DNA of 64,000 bases. It comes from an uncultured Lachnospiraceae bacterium (GTDB taxonomy: Bacteria > Bacillota > Clostridia > Lachnospirales > Lachnospiraceae). Shown here piece by piece: positions 8,612 to 18,160 of the stretch; the stretch's first letter is position 1; each line of letters begins with the position of its first letter. The notes below the pieces were generated by a model. It had not been told where the DNA came from. It searched no databases and saw only the letters and a program-made list of their open reading frames with translations. Both the position numbers and the translations under genes were made by a program. The DNA lies in the NCBI GenBank assembly GCA_900317505.1, contig ONHB01000003.1, positions 98,011 through 162,010 on the forward strand, given 5' to 3'.

Positions 8612-9481
8612 ATGTATATTTATTCAGCATATTTAAATGATTCCCTTTTAAACTACAAGGATGACATACATCCACTTTCCATATTAAGCTGTGGGCAGTA
8701 CCGCTTATCATCCGACGATAAGCTTCTACCTACCTTCCGGCCAAAGGGACGTCTGGATTACCAGCTCATTTATATTGCGTCCGGTGTTGCACATTTTTAT
8801 TTTGGAGCCGATCAAAAAGAAACGATTGTGTCCGCCGGGACCTTTATCCTGTTCCGGCCAAAGGAATACCAGAAATATACCTATTATGGCTCAGAGCATA
8901 CAGAAGCCTTCTGGATCCACTTTTCCGGTCACAGTGTTAAAAAGATTCTGAAATCCTGCGGTATTCCACTTGATAAAAAGCTTCTTTTTCCAGAAACACA
9001 TGCACTTTATGCAGATACCTTCAAACAGATCATAAATGAAATCAATCAAAAAGACAGTGGATATGAAATGATGATCGAATTGCTTTTCAAAAGACTGCTG
9101 CTACTGATATCCAGAAATTGCAAATCTGATAAAGATCACAAAGAAAGCTTTGCAATGAAAGAAGCAGAGCTTGCCATGAAGTACTTTCAGGAGCATTATC
9201 ATGAAAATATCAGTATTGAAGAATATGCAGCTTCCAGAGGTATGAGTATCAGCTGGTTTATCCGTATTTTCAAGGAATACGCCGGCTGCACGCCGCTTCA
9301 ATATATTCTCTCAAGACGGATCATCAATGCCCAGACTTTGTTGGAGTCCACGGACTATTCCATTAACGAGATCAGCAATATTGTCGGCTATGACAACCAG
9401 CTATATTTCAGCCGGTTATTTACAAAGCAAAAAGGGATGTCACCTCAGAAATACAGAAATGCGATACGGGAAAATAAATAA
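8612..9481 (+). CDS. AraC-family transcriptional regulator
   Basis: 289 residues. The N-terminal AraC cupin (about 20-150) has the sugar-binding-like pattern LIYIASGVAHFYFG and FILFRPKEYQKYTYYG. The C-terminal 100 residues form two helix-turn-helix motifs: ISIEEYAASRGMSISWFIRIFKEYAGCTPLQY and YSINEISNIVGYDNQLYFSRLFTKQKGMSPQKYR, which match the AraC signature. AAGAAAGG precedes the ATG. It is divergently placed from the beta-helix/YczE pair and is its likely regulator, probably responding to a sugar. Confidence 0.9.
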   Translation: MYIYSAYLNDSLLNYKDDIHPLSILSCGQYRLSSDDKLLPTFRPKGRLDYQLIYIASGVAHFYFGADQKETIVSAGTFILFRPKEYQKYTYYGSEHTEAFWIHFSGHSVKKILKSCGIPLDKKLLFPETHALYADTFKQIINEINQKDSGYEMMIELLFKRLLLLISRNCKSDKDHKESFAMKEAELAMKYFQEHYHENISIEEYAASRGMSISWFIRIFKEYAGCTPLQYILSRRIINAQTLLESTDYSINEISNIVGYDNQLYFSRLFTKQKGMSPQKYRNAIRENK

Positions 9482-9558
9482 AAAAATCAAAATAAGAAAT
9501 TCAAAAGACACAAATAAACCAGCAAACGAATAGAAAATGTTAAAACAAGCAGAAAAAA

Positions 9559-9597
9559 GAGACCTCCGGAAATTTCCCGGACGGTCTCTCTTTTTTT
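9559..9597. terminator. Bidirectional terminator after the araC-type gene
   Basis: GAGACC-TCCGG (9559-9569) pairs with CCGGA-CGGTCTC (to 9588) and is flanked by A-rich and T-rich runs on either side. It serves the AraC gene on the plus strand and the AAA ATPase gene on the minus strand. Confidence 0.85.
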
Positions 9598-9611
9598 CTA
9601 TAAAACTGACA

Positions 9612-11099
9612 CTATGCCAGCAATTCTTTTATCATATCTGAATCATATGTCACACAGGTCATCTTTTCTGCCTCGATCCGATACAAAGCATTAGCTGCAA
9701 TATGCTCTGCTGCCTGCTCAATATCACGGATACCGGAGGTCCCTTTAAATACATCCATAATAGTATCCAAGGCATCCTCTGTGATCACAATCTCCTCCTC
9801 CTTTAAGCCAATACGCTTTAAAACCTTTGGCATTGCAAAACGGGTAAAGATCACACGCTTTTCTTCCAGCGTATAATCCGGAAGCTCAATAACTGCAAAA
9901 CGTGACATCAAAGGTGCACTGATCGCCTTTTTATCATTGGCAGTAGCAATCGGATATACTCCGGTCGTCGGAATATTACACTCAATATAGTTGTCCGTAA
10001 ATCCCAGATTATCAAGCAAGGTCAATAACACATCTGCCGGATTTCCGTTTCCTTTTCCTGCAGAGGCTTTATCAAGCTCGTTGATGATAAACAACAGGTT
10101 GGAGCTTTCTGCGTTAGCAAAGGCTTCCATAATAAGACCGGGCTTTGCATTGGCATAAATACGTGAGCTTCCTGTAAGCTGCTCCGGATCGTTAATGGAA
10201 CTCATCTCCAGGGTTGTCCATGACATTTTTAAAATTTTGGCAACCGCATAGGCAATCTGTGATTTACCGGTTCCGGCAGGACCAATCAGCAAAATACCAT
10301 ATGCCGGAAGTGTATGTGTACGGTTGATCTGGATGATAGTCTCGATAATACGCTGCTTCACATTGTCCAGTCCATACAGCTCCTCATCCAGAATTTTTCT
10401 TGCCTCAACCGGATCAATCGGCTGAAAATCTGTATTTTTCCACTGAATATTGAGCATGATGGAAAGAGCTCTCTGCGCATGACGTCTCTCTTCGGGCGTA
10501 ACCTCTGTGGATTTGGCAACTGCCAGATTTCTCCTTGCCCACATACGGATGTTGTCGGGAAGGGTGCTTCCTGCACACATCAGGTAGTCTGTGATACTCT
10601 GGATACTGGTAAGCTTCATATCATCTGAATCTTCCATTTCATCAATATCCACGGTTGTCTGTGAAGGTGCATCACTCTGGAAAAGACGCTCAATCATAAA
10701 CTGCAGAAAACCGTTTTCTCCGGAAATTTTACTGCCACGCATGGCAACTCCGGTTTCATGGATCTTGTATACGGCATACCCCTTATCTGTTGGCTTACCG
10801 GACAGGCGAACCATGATATGATTTTCACCAAGCCATTTTATCAGATTTTCAAAACGTGCATCCAGCGTCAGAATATCATGATTGGATTTTTCTTCATCTT
10901 TTTCATATACAAAAGCGGTACCGGTTACCGGTGCCATAAACATACCGGATGAATGATGAACCATCTTTTTGTCCCGGTCCTCCAACAGCATGATTGGATG
11001 CTCTGCATCTGCAAAATGCTCATCTGTATAAATCAACTCATATGTTTTTTCTGCTTTTACAGCATCTTTCTTTTCCTGGTTAAAATCAAAAACAGGCAT
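9612..11099 (-). CDS. Lon-like AAA+ ATPase without a protease domain
   Basis: 495 residues. The N-terminal 200 residues are not recognisable to me. The C-terminal half is an AAA+ module closest to the Lon ATPase domain: Walker A GPAGTGKS, a Walker B position reading LLFIINELDKA (Lon has LDEIDK), sensor 1 PIATAND, the Arg-finger region APLMSRF, and sensor 2 GIRDIEQAAEHIA. There is no Lon proteolytic (Ser-Lys) domain. The Asp-to-Asn change in Walker B is unusual and may alter hydrolysis. It is probably a cytoplasmic remodelling ATPase. It follows the TetM-like gene after about 60 bases and may share its transcript. Confidence 0.75.
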   Translation of the reverse strand: MPVFDFNQEKKDAVKAEKTYELIYTDEHFADAEHPIMLLEDRDKKMVHHSSGMFMAPVTGTAFVYEKDEEKSNHDILTLDARFENLIKWLGENHIMVRLSGKPTDKGYAVYKIHETGVAMRGSKISGENGFLQFMIERLFQSDAPSQTTVDIDEMEDSDDMKLTSIQSITDYLMCAGSTLPDNIRMWARRNLAVAKSTEVTPEERRHAQRALSIMLNIQWKNTDFQPIDPVEARKILDEELYGLDNVKQRIIETIIQINRTHTLPAYGILLIGPAGTGKSQIAYAVAKILKMSWTTLEMSSINDPEQLTGSSRIYANAKPGLIMEAFANAESSNLLFIINELDKASAGKGNGNPADVLLTLLDNLGFTDNYIECNIPTTGVYPIATANDKKAISAPLMSRFAVIELPDYTLEEKRVIFTRFAMPKVLKRIGLKEEEIVITEDALDTIMDVFKGTSGIRDIEQAAEHIAANALYRIEAEKMTCVTYDSDMIKELLA

Positions 11100-11162
11100 A
11101 TCCCAAACCTCTCATTCGTTTTCTCTTATTGTTACTTCCATCATATTATAATCTATGTTTTA

Positions 11163-13790
11163 TCAGTTATCAATCATACTACGGACTTTTTCCTTGACAT
11201 CCATGACTTCTTCATAAAACTCTCTTGCGGAAATACGCATGGCACCATGTCCGAGTATAATGATCTGTTCGAGTCCGTCGGAGGTTGCTACTCTCACACG
11301 GTGCTCCTGTCCGATCTTTTTGGTAACCTTCTCAATATACATATCGGCTGTCTCCGCCTCTTTGGTATAGACAACATCAATATTGTGATACTTCGTGGCA
11401 AAACCATAATTGCCCTTTACCTTGTAAGCATCAAATACCAGGATCAGCCGGCATTTTACAAAGCCCTGATAGTCACACAGAATGTCCATCAGCCTGCCTC
11501 TTGCCGCATCAAGATTAGCCTTTGCTAACTCTTTTAATTCATCCCATGCAAAAATAATGTTGTATCCATCCACCAGCAGATACTGCTCTATAGGCTTCTG
11601 GGGCTTCTTTTTATACTTCTTCTGATAAGTCTCCTGTGTCACGCTTTCTCCATGTGAAATATAGCGGGTATTTCCACTTCCATATTTCCGGCGCCTGATT
11701 GGACCAAATTCGCGTAACATAATTTCTTCCAGTTCTTTTCCAAAACCTTCTGTAGCAGCCTTTTCCCGGCGTCGTCTGTCTGCATCGGCTTTTCGCTGTA
11801 AGCGTTCCTCTTCTGTCTCAAAGTGCGTATCATTCTGCAGTACTTTACTTTCCACATGCATATAATTCCGCACCTGGTCCCAGGGCACATAAACACCCGC
11901 TCCATGCTCACAAAATACAGATCCGGTCGGATTCCAGTGGTCTCTTTCACTGTCATAGCCTCTTTTTTCAATGACCTCTTCTGCATTGTGACACGGTCCA
12001 TAACCTCCGTTTGATAGCTTCAGCTGTCCTTCTCCCTTGGTATAGGAATGTACTTCGCTCATATAATCCAATGAGGTAGAAACAGGCACCCGCCCTTTTA
12101 TCAGGGTCATTTTCTCCGATAATGTCTGTGGCGGCTCAAAAGTACCACTCATCATCTGCATATCATTCATGGTACGACCAATCTGCTCATTGGGAACTGT
12201 CAGTTCAAAATTGTAATACGGCTCCAAAAGCATACACTCTCCGCTTTTTAATCCCTGCCGCAATGCCCGATAGGTTGCCTGTCTAAAATCGCCACCTTCC
12301 GTATGCTTGATATGAGCCCTTCCGGCAACCAGAGTAATCCGCATATCCGTAATTGCCGAACCGGTCAGCACACCTCTGTGCTCCCGCTCCGCCAGATGCG
12401 TCAATATCAGCCTCTGCCAGTTTAAATCCAGTTCATCTTCACTAACCTCGGTATCAAAAACAAGCCCGCTTCCCTGTGGCAGGGGCTCTAATAAAAGATG
12501 CACCTCCGCATAATGCCTCAAGGGTTCAAAATGCCCGACGCCTTCAACCGGCGCCGTGATCGTCTCTTTGTATACAATACTGCCTGTCCCAAATGTCACG
12601 TCCACATCAAAGCGCTCTTTCATCAGGGACTTCAAGACTTCAAGCTGCACCTTTCCCATGATACGGACATGGATTTCCTGATGCTCCTCATTCCACACGA
12701 CATGAAGCATCGGATCTTCCTCTTCCAGTTCCTTTACCTTTTTTAAAAGAAGCGCGGCATCCATTCCATCCGGTGGAATCATCTGATATGTCATAACCGG
12801 TGATAAAATTCCCTCTCCGGTTTCAGCCTCAATACCGATTCCCTGCCCCGGATAAGTCTTAACCGGTCCTGTAATGGCACACAGCGTTCCTGCCTCTGCT
12901 TTCTTTGTCAATTCAAATTTACTGCCTGAATAAAGCCTTATCTGATCTACTTTTTCATCCTGCAGCAATCCTTTTACACGCAGCTCTCCACCTGTGATTT
13001 TTAAATAAGTGAGGCGGTTGCCCTGGTCATCCCTGCCAATCTTGTAAACCTTTGCTCCAAATTCTTCCGGATACGAGCAGGCACAAAACCACTGGGCAAT
13101 CCCTTCCATAAATGCTTTGATTCCCTGATCTTTTAAGGCGGATCCAAAATAAACCGGGAAAATTTTGCGCTCCACAATCAGTCTCTGGATCACGTCTTCT
13201 GCTATTTCTCCAGTTTCCAGATACTGCTCCATAGCTTCTTCATCGCTTCCGGCAATTTCTTCCACTGCCTCTGCATTCCATTTTTCCTGCGCCTCTCCAT
13301 GTATGGAAGTAAAATCGATCATGCCCTCATGCAGCTCTTTTTTTAACTGTTCCATAAGCTCTGTCGCTGCCTGCACCGAATCCTCTTTGCATGCCAGATC
13401 CATTTTGTTTACAAAAAGAAAGGTCGGCACCTGATAATCCATCAAAAGTCGGAACAAGGTCCTAGTATGCGCTTGCACGCCATCTGTTGCACTGATGACC
13501 AGAATGGCATAATCAAGCACCTGCAATGCTCTCTCTGTCTCTGCGGAAAAATCTACGTGTCCCGGCGTATCCACCAATGTCATGTCTACATCCAGAAATT
13601 TCATCCGTGCCAGCTTTGAAAAAATAGTAATTCCACGCTTTTTTTCCAATTCATAATTGTCCAGAAATGTATCTTGATGGTCCACCCTTCCCATGTTTCG
13701 GATCATTCCACTATTGTATAATAAAGCTTCTGATAAAGTTGTTTTTCCGGCATCTACATGTGCCAGTATTCCTACGATTGGTTTTTTCAT
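11163..13790 (-). CDS. TetM/EF-G-like ribosomal GTPase fused to a YacP/Rae1-type NYN domain
   Basis: 875 residues. Residues 1 to about 640 resemble ribosomal protection proteins (Tet(M)/Tet(W)) and EF-G, with G1 GILAHVDAGKTTL, G2 near KKRGITIF, G3 DTPGHVDF and G4 NKMDL, followed by EF-G domains II-V. After a charged linker, residues about 735-875 are a NYN/YacP domain starting LLVDGYNIIFAW, with conserved Asp residues (VFDAYK, TSDGLEQ). In Bacillus, YacP (Rae1) is a ribosome-associated mRNA endonuclease. A GTPase and a ribosomal RNase in one chain suggest a ribosome rescue or quality-control factor rather than plain tetracycline resistance; that role is inference. Confidence 0.85.
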   Translation of the reverse strand: MKKPIVGILAHVDAGKTTLSEALLYNSGMIRNMGRVDHQDTFLDNYELEKKRGITIFSKLARMKFLDVDMTLVDTPGHVDFSAETERALQVLDYAILVISATDGVQAHTRTLFRLLMDYQVPTFLFVNKMDLACKEDSVQAATELMEQLKKELHEGMIDFTSIHGEAQEKWNAEAVEEIAGSDEEAMEQYLETGEIAEDVIQRLIVERKIFPVYFGSALKDQGIKAFMEGIAQWFCACSYPEEFGAKVYKIGRDDQGNRLTYLKITGGELRVKGLLQDEKVDQIRLYSGSKFELTKKAEAGTLCAITGPVKTYPGQGIGIEAETGEGILSPVMTYQMIPPDGMDAALLLKKVKELEEEDPMLHVVWNEEHQEIHVRIMGKVQLEVLKSLMKERFDVDVTFGTGSIVYKETITAPVEGVGHFEPLRHYAEVHLLLEPLPQGSGLVFDTEVSEDELDLNWQRLILTHLAEREHRGVLTGSAITDMRITLVAGRAHIKHTEGGDFRQATYRALRQGLKSGECMLLEPYYNFELTVPNEQIGRTMNDMQMMSGTFEPPQTLSEKMTLIKGRVPVSTSLDYMSEVHSYTKGEGQLKLSNGGYGPCHNAEEVIEKRGYDSERDHWNPTGSVFCEHGAGVYVPWDQVRNYMHVESKVLQNDTHFETEEERLQRKADADRRRREKAATEGFGKELEEIMLREFGPIRRRKYGSGNTRYISHGESVTQETYQKKYKKKPQKPIEQYLLVDGYNIIFAWDELKELAKANLDAARGRLMDILCDYQGFVKCRLILVFDAYKVKGNYGFATKYHNIDVVYTKEAETADMYIEKVTKKIGQEHRVRVATSDGLEQIIILGHGAMRISAREFYEEVMDVKEKVRSMIDN

Positions 13791-13829
13791 TGTTTTTCCT
13801 GTTTCAAATAATTGATAAGTTCTGTATTT

Positions 13830-15062
13830 CTAGAGTTGCTTTAAGGTAACTATTGTATGAAATTCCTTGTGCCCGGCATCATAATATGTCTGCAGGTCAC
13901 CATGATATTTTTGAGCAGTCTTTGCAATACTTTTCATACCATATCCATGCTGATAATGATCTTTTTTGTGACTTACAAGTCGCTGAGTATCCTTTGTATA
14001 TGGAGAATCCTGACAGGAATTGATCATGGAAATGATCGTTATAGCTGCTGTTTCATGTTTAGTCACATTCAAATCTATGTATCCGTCTGTCGTTTTTTTC
14101 ACAGCTTCAAAAGCATTGTCCAACAAATTACAAAAAAGCGATGTCAGATCCATATCTTCAACAAAGCAAAGCGTCTCCTTTCGGATATCTACATGAAATC
14201 CAATGCCCATATCCAGACACTGCTGCCGGTATCTATATAATAACATATTTAGCATTTCATTATCACAAATTCGCGCCACAGTTTGTAGAACAGGCGCTTT
14301 CGTAAGCTTCTGTATATAGGCATTCATTTTTTGGTATTCCTGCTGCTCTCCCAGAATCGAGACCGTCTGCAGGTTCTTTTTAATATCATGAACCAAAATA
14401 TTCTGCGTTTCCGTCTGATTCAAAAGCAATTTATAATACTCAGAAAAATCATGTTCCTTTTGTAACAGAATCTGCATTTCTATAAATTCATCATTTTTCC
14501 TTTGATTGTAGCTGTATATTGCAAACATAAGGATATTTACCAACAGTAAAAGTGTTGATGCCATGGATAAAAGCCACTCATACTTTGAGTCCAGATCACA
14601 ATTTCGGCCGACGGAATATAAGATCACCATAATCAGAATAGAAACTGCCGGAATGATAATCAAAAGCAAAGACGTCTGTTCATAACTTTTAACACCGTTC
14701 ACTTTTTTCTTAAAAATACAGGCAAGAATGAGAACCAGAATAAAATATACTGCCTTGCTTAAAACAGCCCAGATTATATATGATACAAACGACGCGCTGT
14801 CACTTCCATAGGGAAATACTATCTGAAGAGTAGACAATTCACTCAATGCCATAACCGCGGTAATCGTTGCGGTATGCAATAGAGCAATGTACCATTTGAT
14901 ATCACAAAAGATCATGATATAAATAAAATTTCCCAACACAAAACACGCATTATTCAGCCAGACGATTTTCATCTGAGAAATGACAAATAGACACAGATAA
15001 ATAGCAGCAAGTGCAAAGAGACGTTTTTTCCGTTTACCTTTTTGAGAAAAAACAATCGACAC
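13830..15062 (-). CDS. AgrC-like GHKL sensor histidine kinase
   Basis: 410 residues. The N-terminal half has five to six transmembrane helices. A coiled linker then carries the phospho-acceptor His in VHDIKKNLQTV, followed by a GHKL ATPase domain with the N box LFCNLLDNAFEA and a G box HGYGMKSI. This is the AgrC/quorum-sensing kinase type. The frame opens at a GTG at 15062, which gives a full first transmembrane helix (LFALAAIYLCLFVIS). The first ATG, at 14972, forms an ATGA overlap with the stop of the AgrD-like ORF. No response regulator or AgrB lies beside it. Confidence 0.85.
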   Translation of the reverse strand: MSIVFSQKGKRKKRLFALAAIYLCLFVISQMKIVWLNNACFVLGNFIYIMIFCDIKWYIALLHTATITAVMALSELSTLQIVFPYGSDSASFVSYIIWAVLSKAVYFILVLILACIFKKKVNGVKSYEQTSLLLIIIPAVSILIMVILYSVGRNCDLDSKYEWLLSMASTLLLLVNILMFAIYSYNQRKNDEFIEMQILLQKEHDFSEYYKLLLNQTETQNILVHDIKKNLQTVSILGEQQEYQKMNAYIQKLTKAPVLQTVARICDNEMLNMLLYRYRQQCLDMGIGFHVDIRKETLCFVEDMDLTSLFCNLLDNAFEAVKKTTDGYIDLNVTKHETAAITIISMINSCQDSPYTKDTQRLVSHKKDHYQHGYGMKSIAKTAQKYHGDLQTYYDAGHKEFHTIVTLKQL

Positions 15063-15133
15063 ATGGAATAATAGGCCTCTTTTGCGGAGCTTTTTGTTAT
15101 CTGATTAACTATCTTATCAAAAAAAGAAAACAT
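14969..15133 (-). CDS. Candidate AgrD-like cyclic peptide precursor overlapping the kinase gene
   Basis: A 54-residue ORF starting MFSFFDKIVNQITKSS. Its first 32 residues have the layout of cyclic-lactone autoinducer precursors: a short amphipathic helix, then AKEAYYSMCRLFF. The YS-x-C plus four-residue block resembles the staphylococcal AgrD core YSTCDFIM, and Cys would form the thiolactone. The C-terminus is not the usual acidic/proline-rich recognition tail; it runs through the kinase reading frame and stops in an ATGA overlap with the kinase Met at 14972. Position directly ahead of an AgrC-like kinase supports the call. Absence of AgrB and a weak ribosome binding site count against it. 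Confidence 0.4.
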   Translation of the reverse strand: MFSFFDKIVNQITKSSAKEAYYSMCRLFFLKKVNGKNVSLHLLLFICVYLSFLR

Positions 15134-15142
15134 TCTTCTTGA

Positions 15143-15178
15143 AATTACCGCCAGCTCCTTTAGGAGCCAGCAGTAATT
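15143..15178. other. Long perfect hairpin upstream of the AgrD-like ORF
   Basis: A 16-bp stem (15143-15158 with 15163-15178) closes on a TTTA loop with every position paired once G-U pairs are allowed on the minus-strand RNA. It lies 10 bases before the start of the AgrD-like ORF and contains a GGAG sequence in the stem. The T run on the minus strand begins only about 17 bases after the stem, so it is not a canonical terminator and could instead regulate translation. Confidence 0.6.
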
Positions 15179-15182
15179 CTTT

Positions 15183-15257
15183 TTACCATATAGAAAATAC
15201 AATTCCGGCAAGTGGTGACAACACGATCATAATCATAGAAAACGTAAACGATTCCAT
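15183..15257 (-). CDS. Very short hydrophobic ORF (24 residues), doubtful
   Basis: Reads MESFTFSMIMIVLSPLAGIV and ends at Trp-stop, all membrane-type residues. It resembles in character, but not clearly in sequence, the tiny hydrophobic toxins of type I toxin-antitoxin loci, and it lies next to a candidate small RNA on the other strand. I see no good ribosome binding site, so it may be chance. It is listed only because of its setting. Confidence 0.2.
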   Translation of the reverse strand: MESFTFSMIMIVLSPLAGIVFSIW

Positions 15258-15312
15258 TGATATAAGTGTTTGTAGAGTTACAATTTCATCTCAGGCATTT
15301 TCAATCTTTTTC

Positions 15313-15341
15313 TTGAAACTTTATCCTTCACACATTATAAT
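15313..15341 (+). promoter_or_regulatory. Strong sigma-A promoter with no protein gene behind it
   Basis: TTGAAA (15313-15318), exactly 17 bases, then a perfect TATAAT (15336-15341). No ORF with a ribosome binding site follows before a terminator-like hairpin at 15397-15440, so it probably drives a small RNA. Confidence 0.65.
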
Positions 15342-15348
15342 ATACATA

Positions 15349-15440
15349 AAAAAAAGCAACCGCCCACAAAGTGGTTAGCCTCGTAAATGGTTATTTAATA
15401 AGCCACTCGTCCGCCAAGACAAGAGTGGCTTATTTATTTT
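15349..15440 (+). ncRNA. Candidate small RNA of about 90 nt
   Basis: Starts at the expected distance from the strong plus-strand promoter and ends with a perfect 12-bp hairpin (AATAAGCCACTC at 15397-15408, GAGTGGCTTATT at 15423-15434) followed by TATTTT. It is antisense to the spacer between gdhA and the sensor kinase. The 5' part contains GCAACCGCCCACAAAGTGG, which on the opposite strand gives a weaker hairpin followed by eight T residues. The pattern is like an antitoxin or other antisense RNA, but the partner is not certain. Confidence 0.4.
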
Positions 15441-15476
15441 CGCTTATTATTCCTATCTATGTAGGTAAGCAGCGCC

Positions 15477-15517
15477 ATAAGAAAAGTCCCATAAACACTA
15501 AGTTTACGGGACTTTTC
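15477..15517 (-). terminator. Terminator of gdhA
   Basis: On the minus strand GAAAAGTCCCGTAAAC (15502-15517) pairs with GTTTATGGGACTTTTC (15481-15496), giving a 16-bp stem with one G-U pair, followed by TTAT. It lies 25 bases after the gdhA stop. Confidence 0.8.
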
Positions 15518-15541
15518 ATATATCATTTTGAAAATTCTAAA

Positions 15542-16915
<1,374 letters not shown>

Positions 16916-16964
16916 TTAGTTTATATATAATTTACAGAGCTGGTACGCCTTTGCACCTTTCTCC

Positions 16965-16994
16965 ATTATACATGCATTATCGGTATTTAGGCAA
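16965..16994 (-). promoter_or_regulatory. Sigma-A promoter of gdhA
   Basis: On the minus strand TTGCCT (16989-16994), 18 bases, then a perfect TATAAT (16965-16970). The leader to the ATG is about 58 bases. Confidence 0.65.
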
Positions 16995-17026
16995 GTAAAA
17001 TTTTAACACGGTAACGTGAAAAAATT

Positions 17027-18007
17027 TCAATTTTCAAACGGATATTTCAATCCGATTTCTTTACGGATATGATCCATCTGCTTCATAATGATCATCGTAT
17101 CTGCATGCGACATTTCCGCACATTCTTTTTTATGCCATTTTAAAGCCTTTTTACATGCTTCAATTTCATATTCATAGCCTGTTATCTGCTTGGGAGCCTT
17201 TTTAAACAGCTTTCTCTTGTAATCCTTATCATAAACGGCAATGGATTCAAAGTTATTGATATTCTCAATAACGATCACACCTTCCGTTCCCTGAATGATT
17301 CCTTTTCTGTCTCCTACCGTTTCCATAGATGTATTGAGCACAGCCATCGAACCGTCCTGATAACGGATCGTAATGCTGTCATGTGCATCCACGCCTTCTT
17401 TGGTCATAAGCGCAACTGCATGAATATCATCCACAGACGATGATTTAAACATATCAGCAAATGTCAGTGCATAAACTCCGACATCCAGCAAAGCTCCTCC
17501 GGCCAGATCCGCCTTTACCAGACGTTCTTTATTAAGCATCGGATAAGACAGGTTTGCCGTAATCATACGCGGTGTACCGATCATTCCACTCTTTATCACT
17601 TTTTGGATAGTCTCAGCCATAGGCATATAACGCACCCACATAGCTTCTGTAATAAAAACGCCTTTCTTTCTTGCATATGCAAGCAATTCCTCTGCCTCTT
17701 CTGCATTGACGCAGAACGGTTTTTCTACTAAAACCGGCTTTCCGGCATCAATACACATCCTGGCATGCTCATAATGAAACGGATGCGGTGTTGCTATATA
17801 TACAAGCTCTACAGCCGGATCCGAAAGCATGTCCTCATAGCTTCCATATGGTCTGGTAACCTGATGAATGGAAGCAAACTCCATGGCTTTATCAATACTT
17901 CTGGATGCAACCGCATACATTTCAGCTCCACGCATCCGGGAAACCGTATCTGCCATAACTGCCGCAATTTTTCCGGCACCGATAATACCAACTTTAATCT
18001 TTGCCAT
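17027..18007 (-). CDS. Gfo/Idh/MocA-family NAD(P)-dependent oxidoreductase
   Basis: Oxidises or reduces sugar-like substrates. The N-terminal Rossmann fold is VGIIGAGKIAAVMADTV. YIATPHPFHYEHARMCIDAGKPVLVEKPFCVNAEEA contains the family's EKP motif with the catalytic Lys. GGALLDVGVYALTF carries the conserved D-x-x-x-Y/H substrate-site residues. 326 residues from the ATG at 18007, chosen because GAGAGGTGG precedes it; a GTG at 18016 is less likely. It resembles dihydrodiol/glucose-fructose type enzymes, but the substrate cannot be named. It stands alone on its transcript. Confidence 0.88.
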   Translation of the reverse strand: MAKIKVGIIGAGKIAAVMADTVSRMRGAEMYAVASRSIDKAMEFASIHQVTRPYGSYEDMLSDPAVELVYIATPHPFHYEHARMCIDAGKPVLVEKPFCVNAEEAEELLAYARKKGVFITEAMWVRYMPMAETIQKVIKSGMIGTPRMITANLSYPMLNKERLVKADLAGGALLDVGVYALTFADMFKSSSVDDIHAVALMTKEGVDAHDSITIRYQDGSMAVLNTSMETVGDRKGIIQGTEGVIVIENINNFESIAVYDKDYKRKLFKKAPKQITGYEYEIEACKKALKWHKKECAEMSHADTMIIMKQMDHIRKEIGLKYPFEN

Positions 18008-18105
18008 AATATCCACCTCTCTGCTTATACACTTCTTTATCGATTCTTGTCGTGACCCCGGATATCTGTCTTGTGACTTTCATCCTGCGACAACATCATT
18101 TTAAC

Positions 18106-18148
18106 AAAGAAAAAAGCTATTGCAAAGTGTTTTTGCAATAGCTTTTTA
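18106..18148 (-). terminator. Terminator of the SH3 lipoprotein gene
   Basis: A 16-bp stem AAAAAGCTATTGCAAA (18111-18126) / TTTGCAATAGCTTTTT (18132-18147) with A/T tails on both sides. It can act in both directions and lies just downstream of the lipoprotein gene on the minus strand. Confidence 0.85.
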
Positions 18149-18160
18149 TTTGTTAAGTAA

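Noticed and set aside
11163..13790. Tetracycline resistance gene (tetM/tetW-type)
   Set aside because: The GTPase part is TetM-like, but the C-terminal NYN nuclease domain and the chromosomal position next to housekeeping genes do not fit acquired resistance genes, so I did not name it tet.
15350..15378. Strong rho-independent terminator on the minus strand
   Set aside because: Eight T residues follow, but the stem is only 4-6 bp with conflicting pairings, so I did not list it as a separate terminator.
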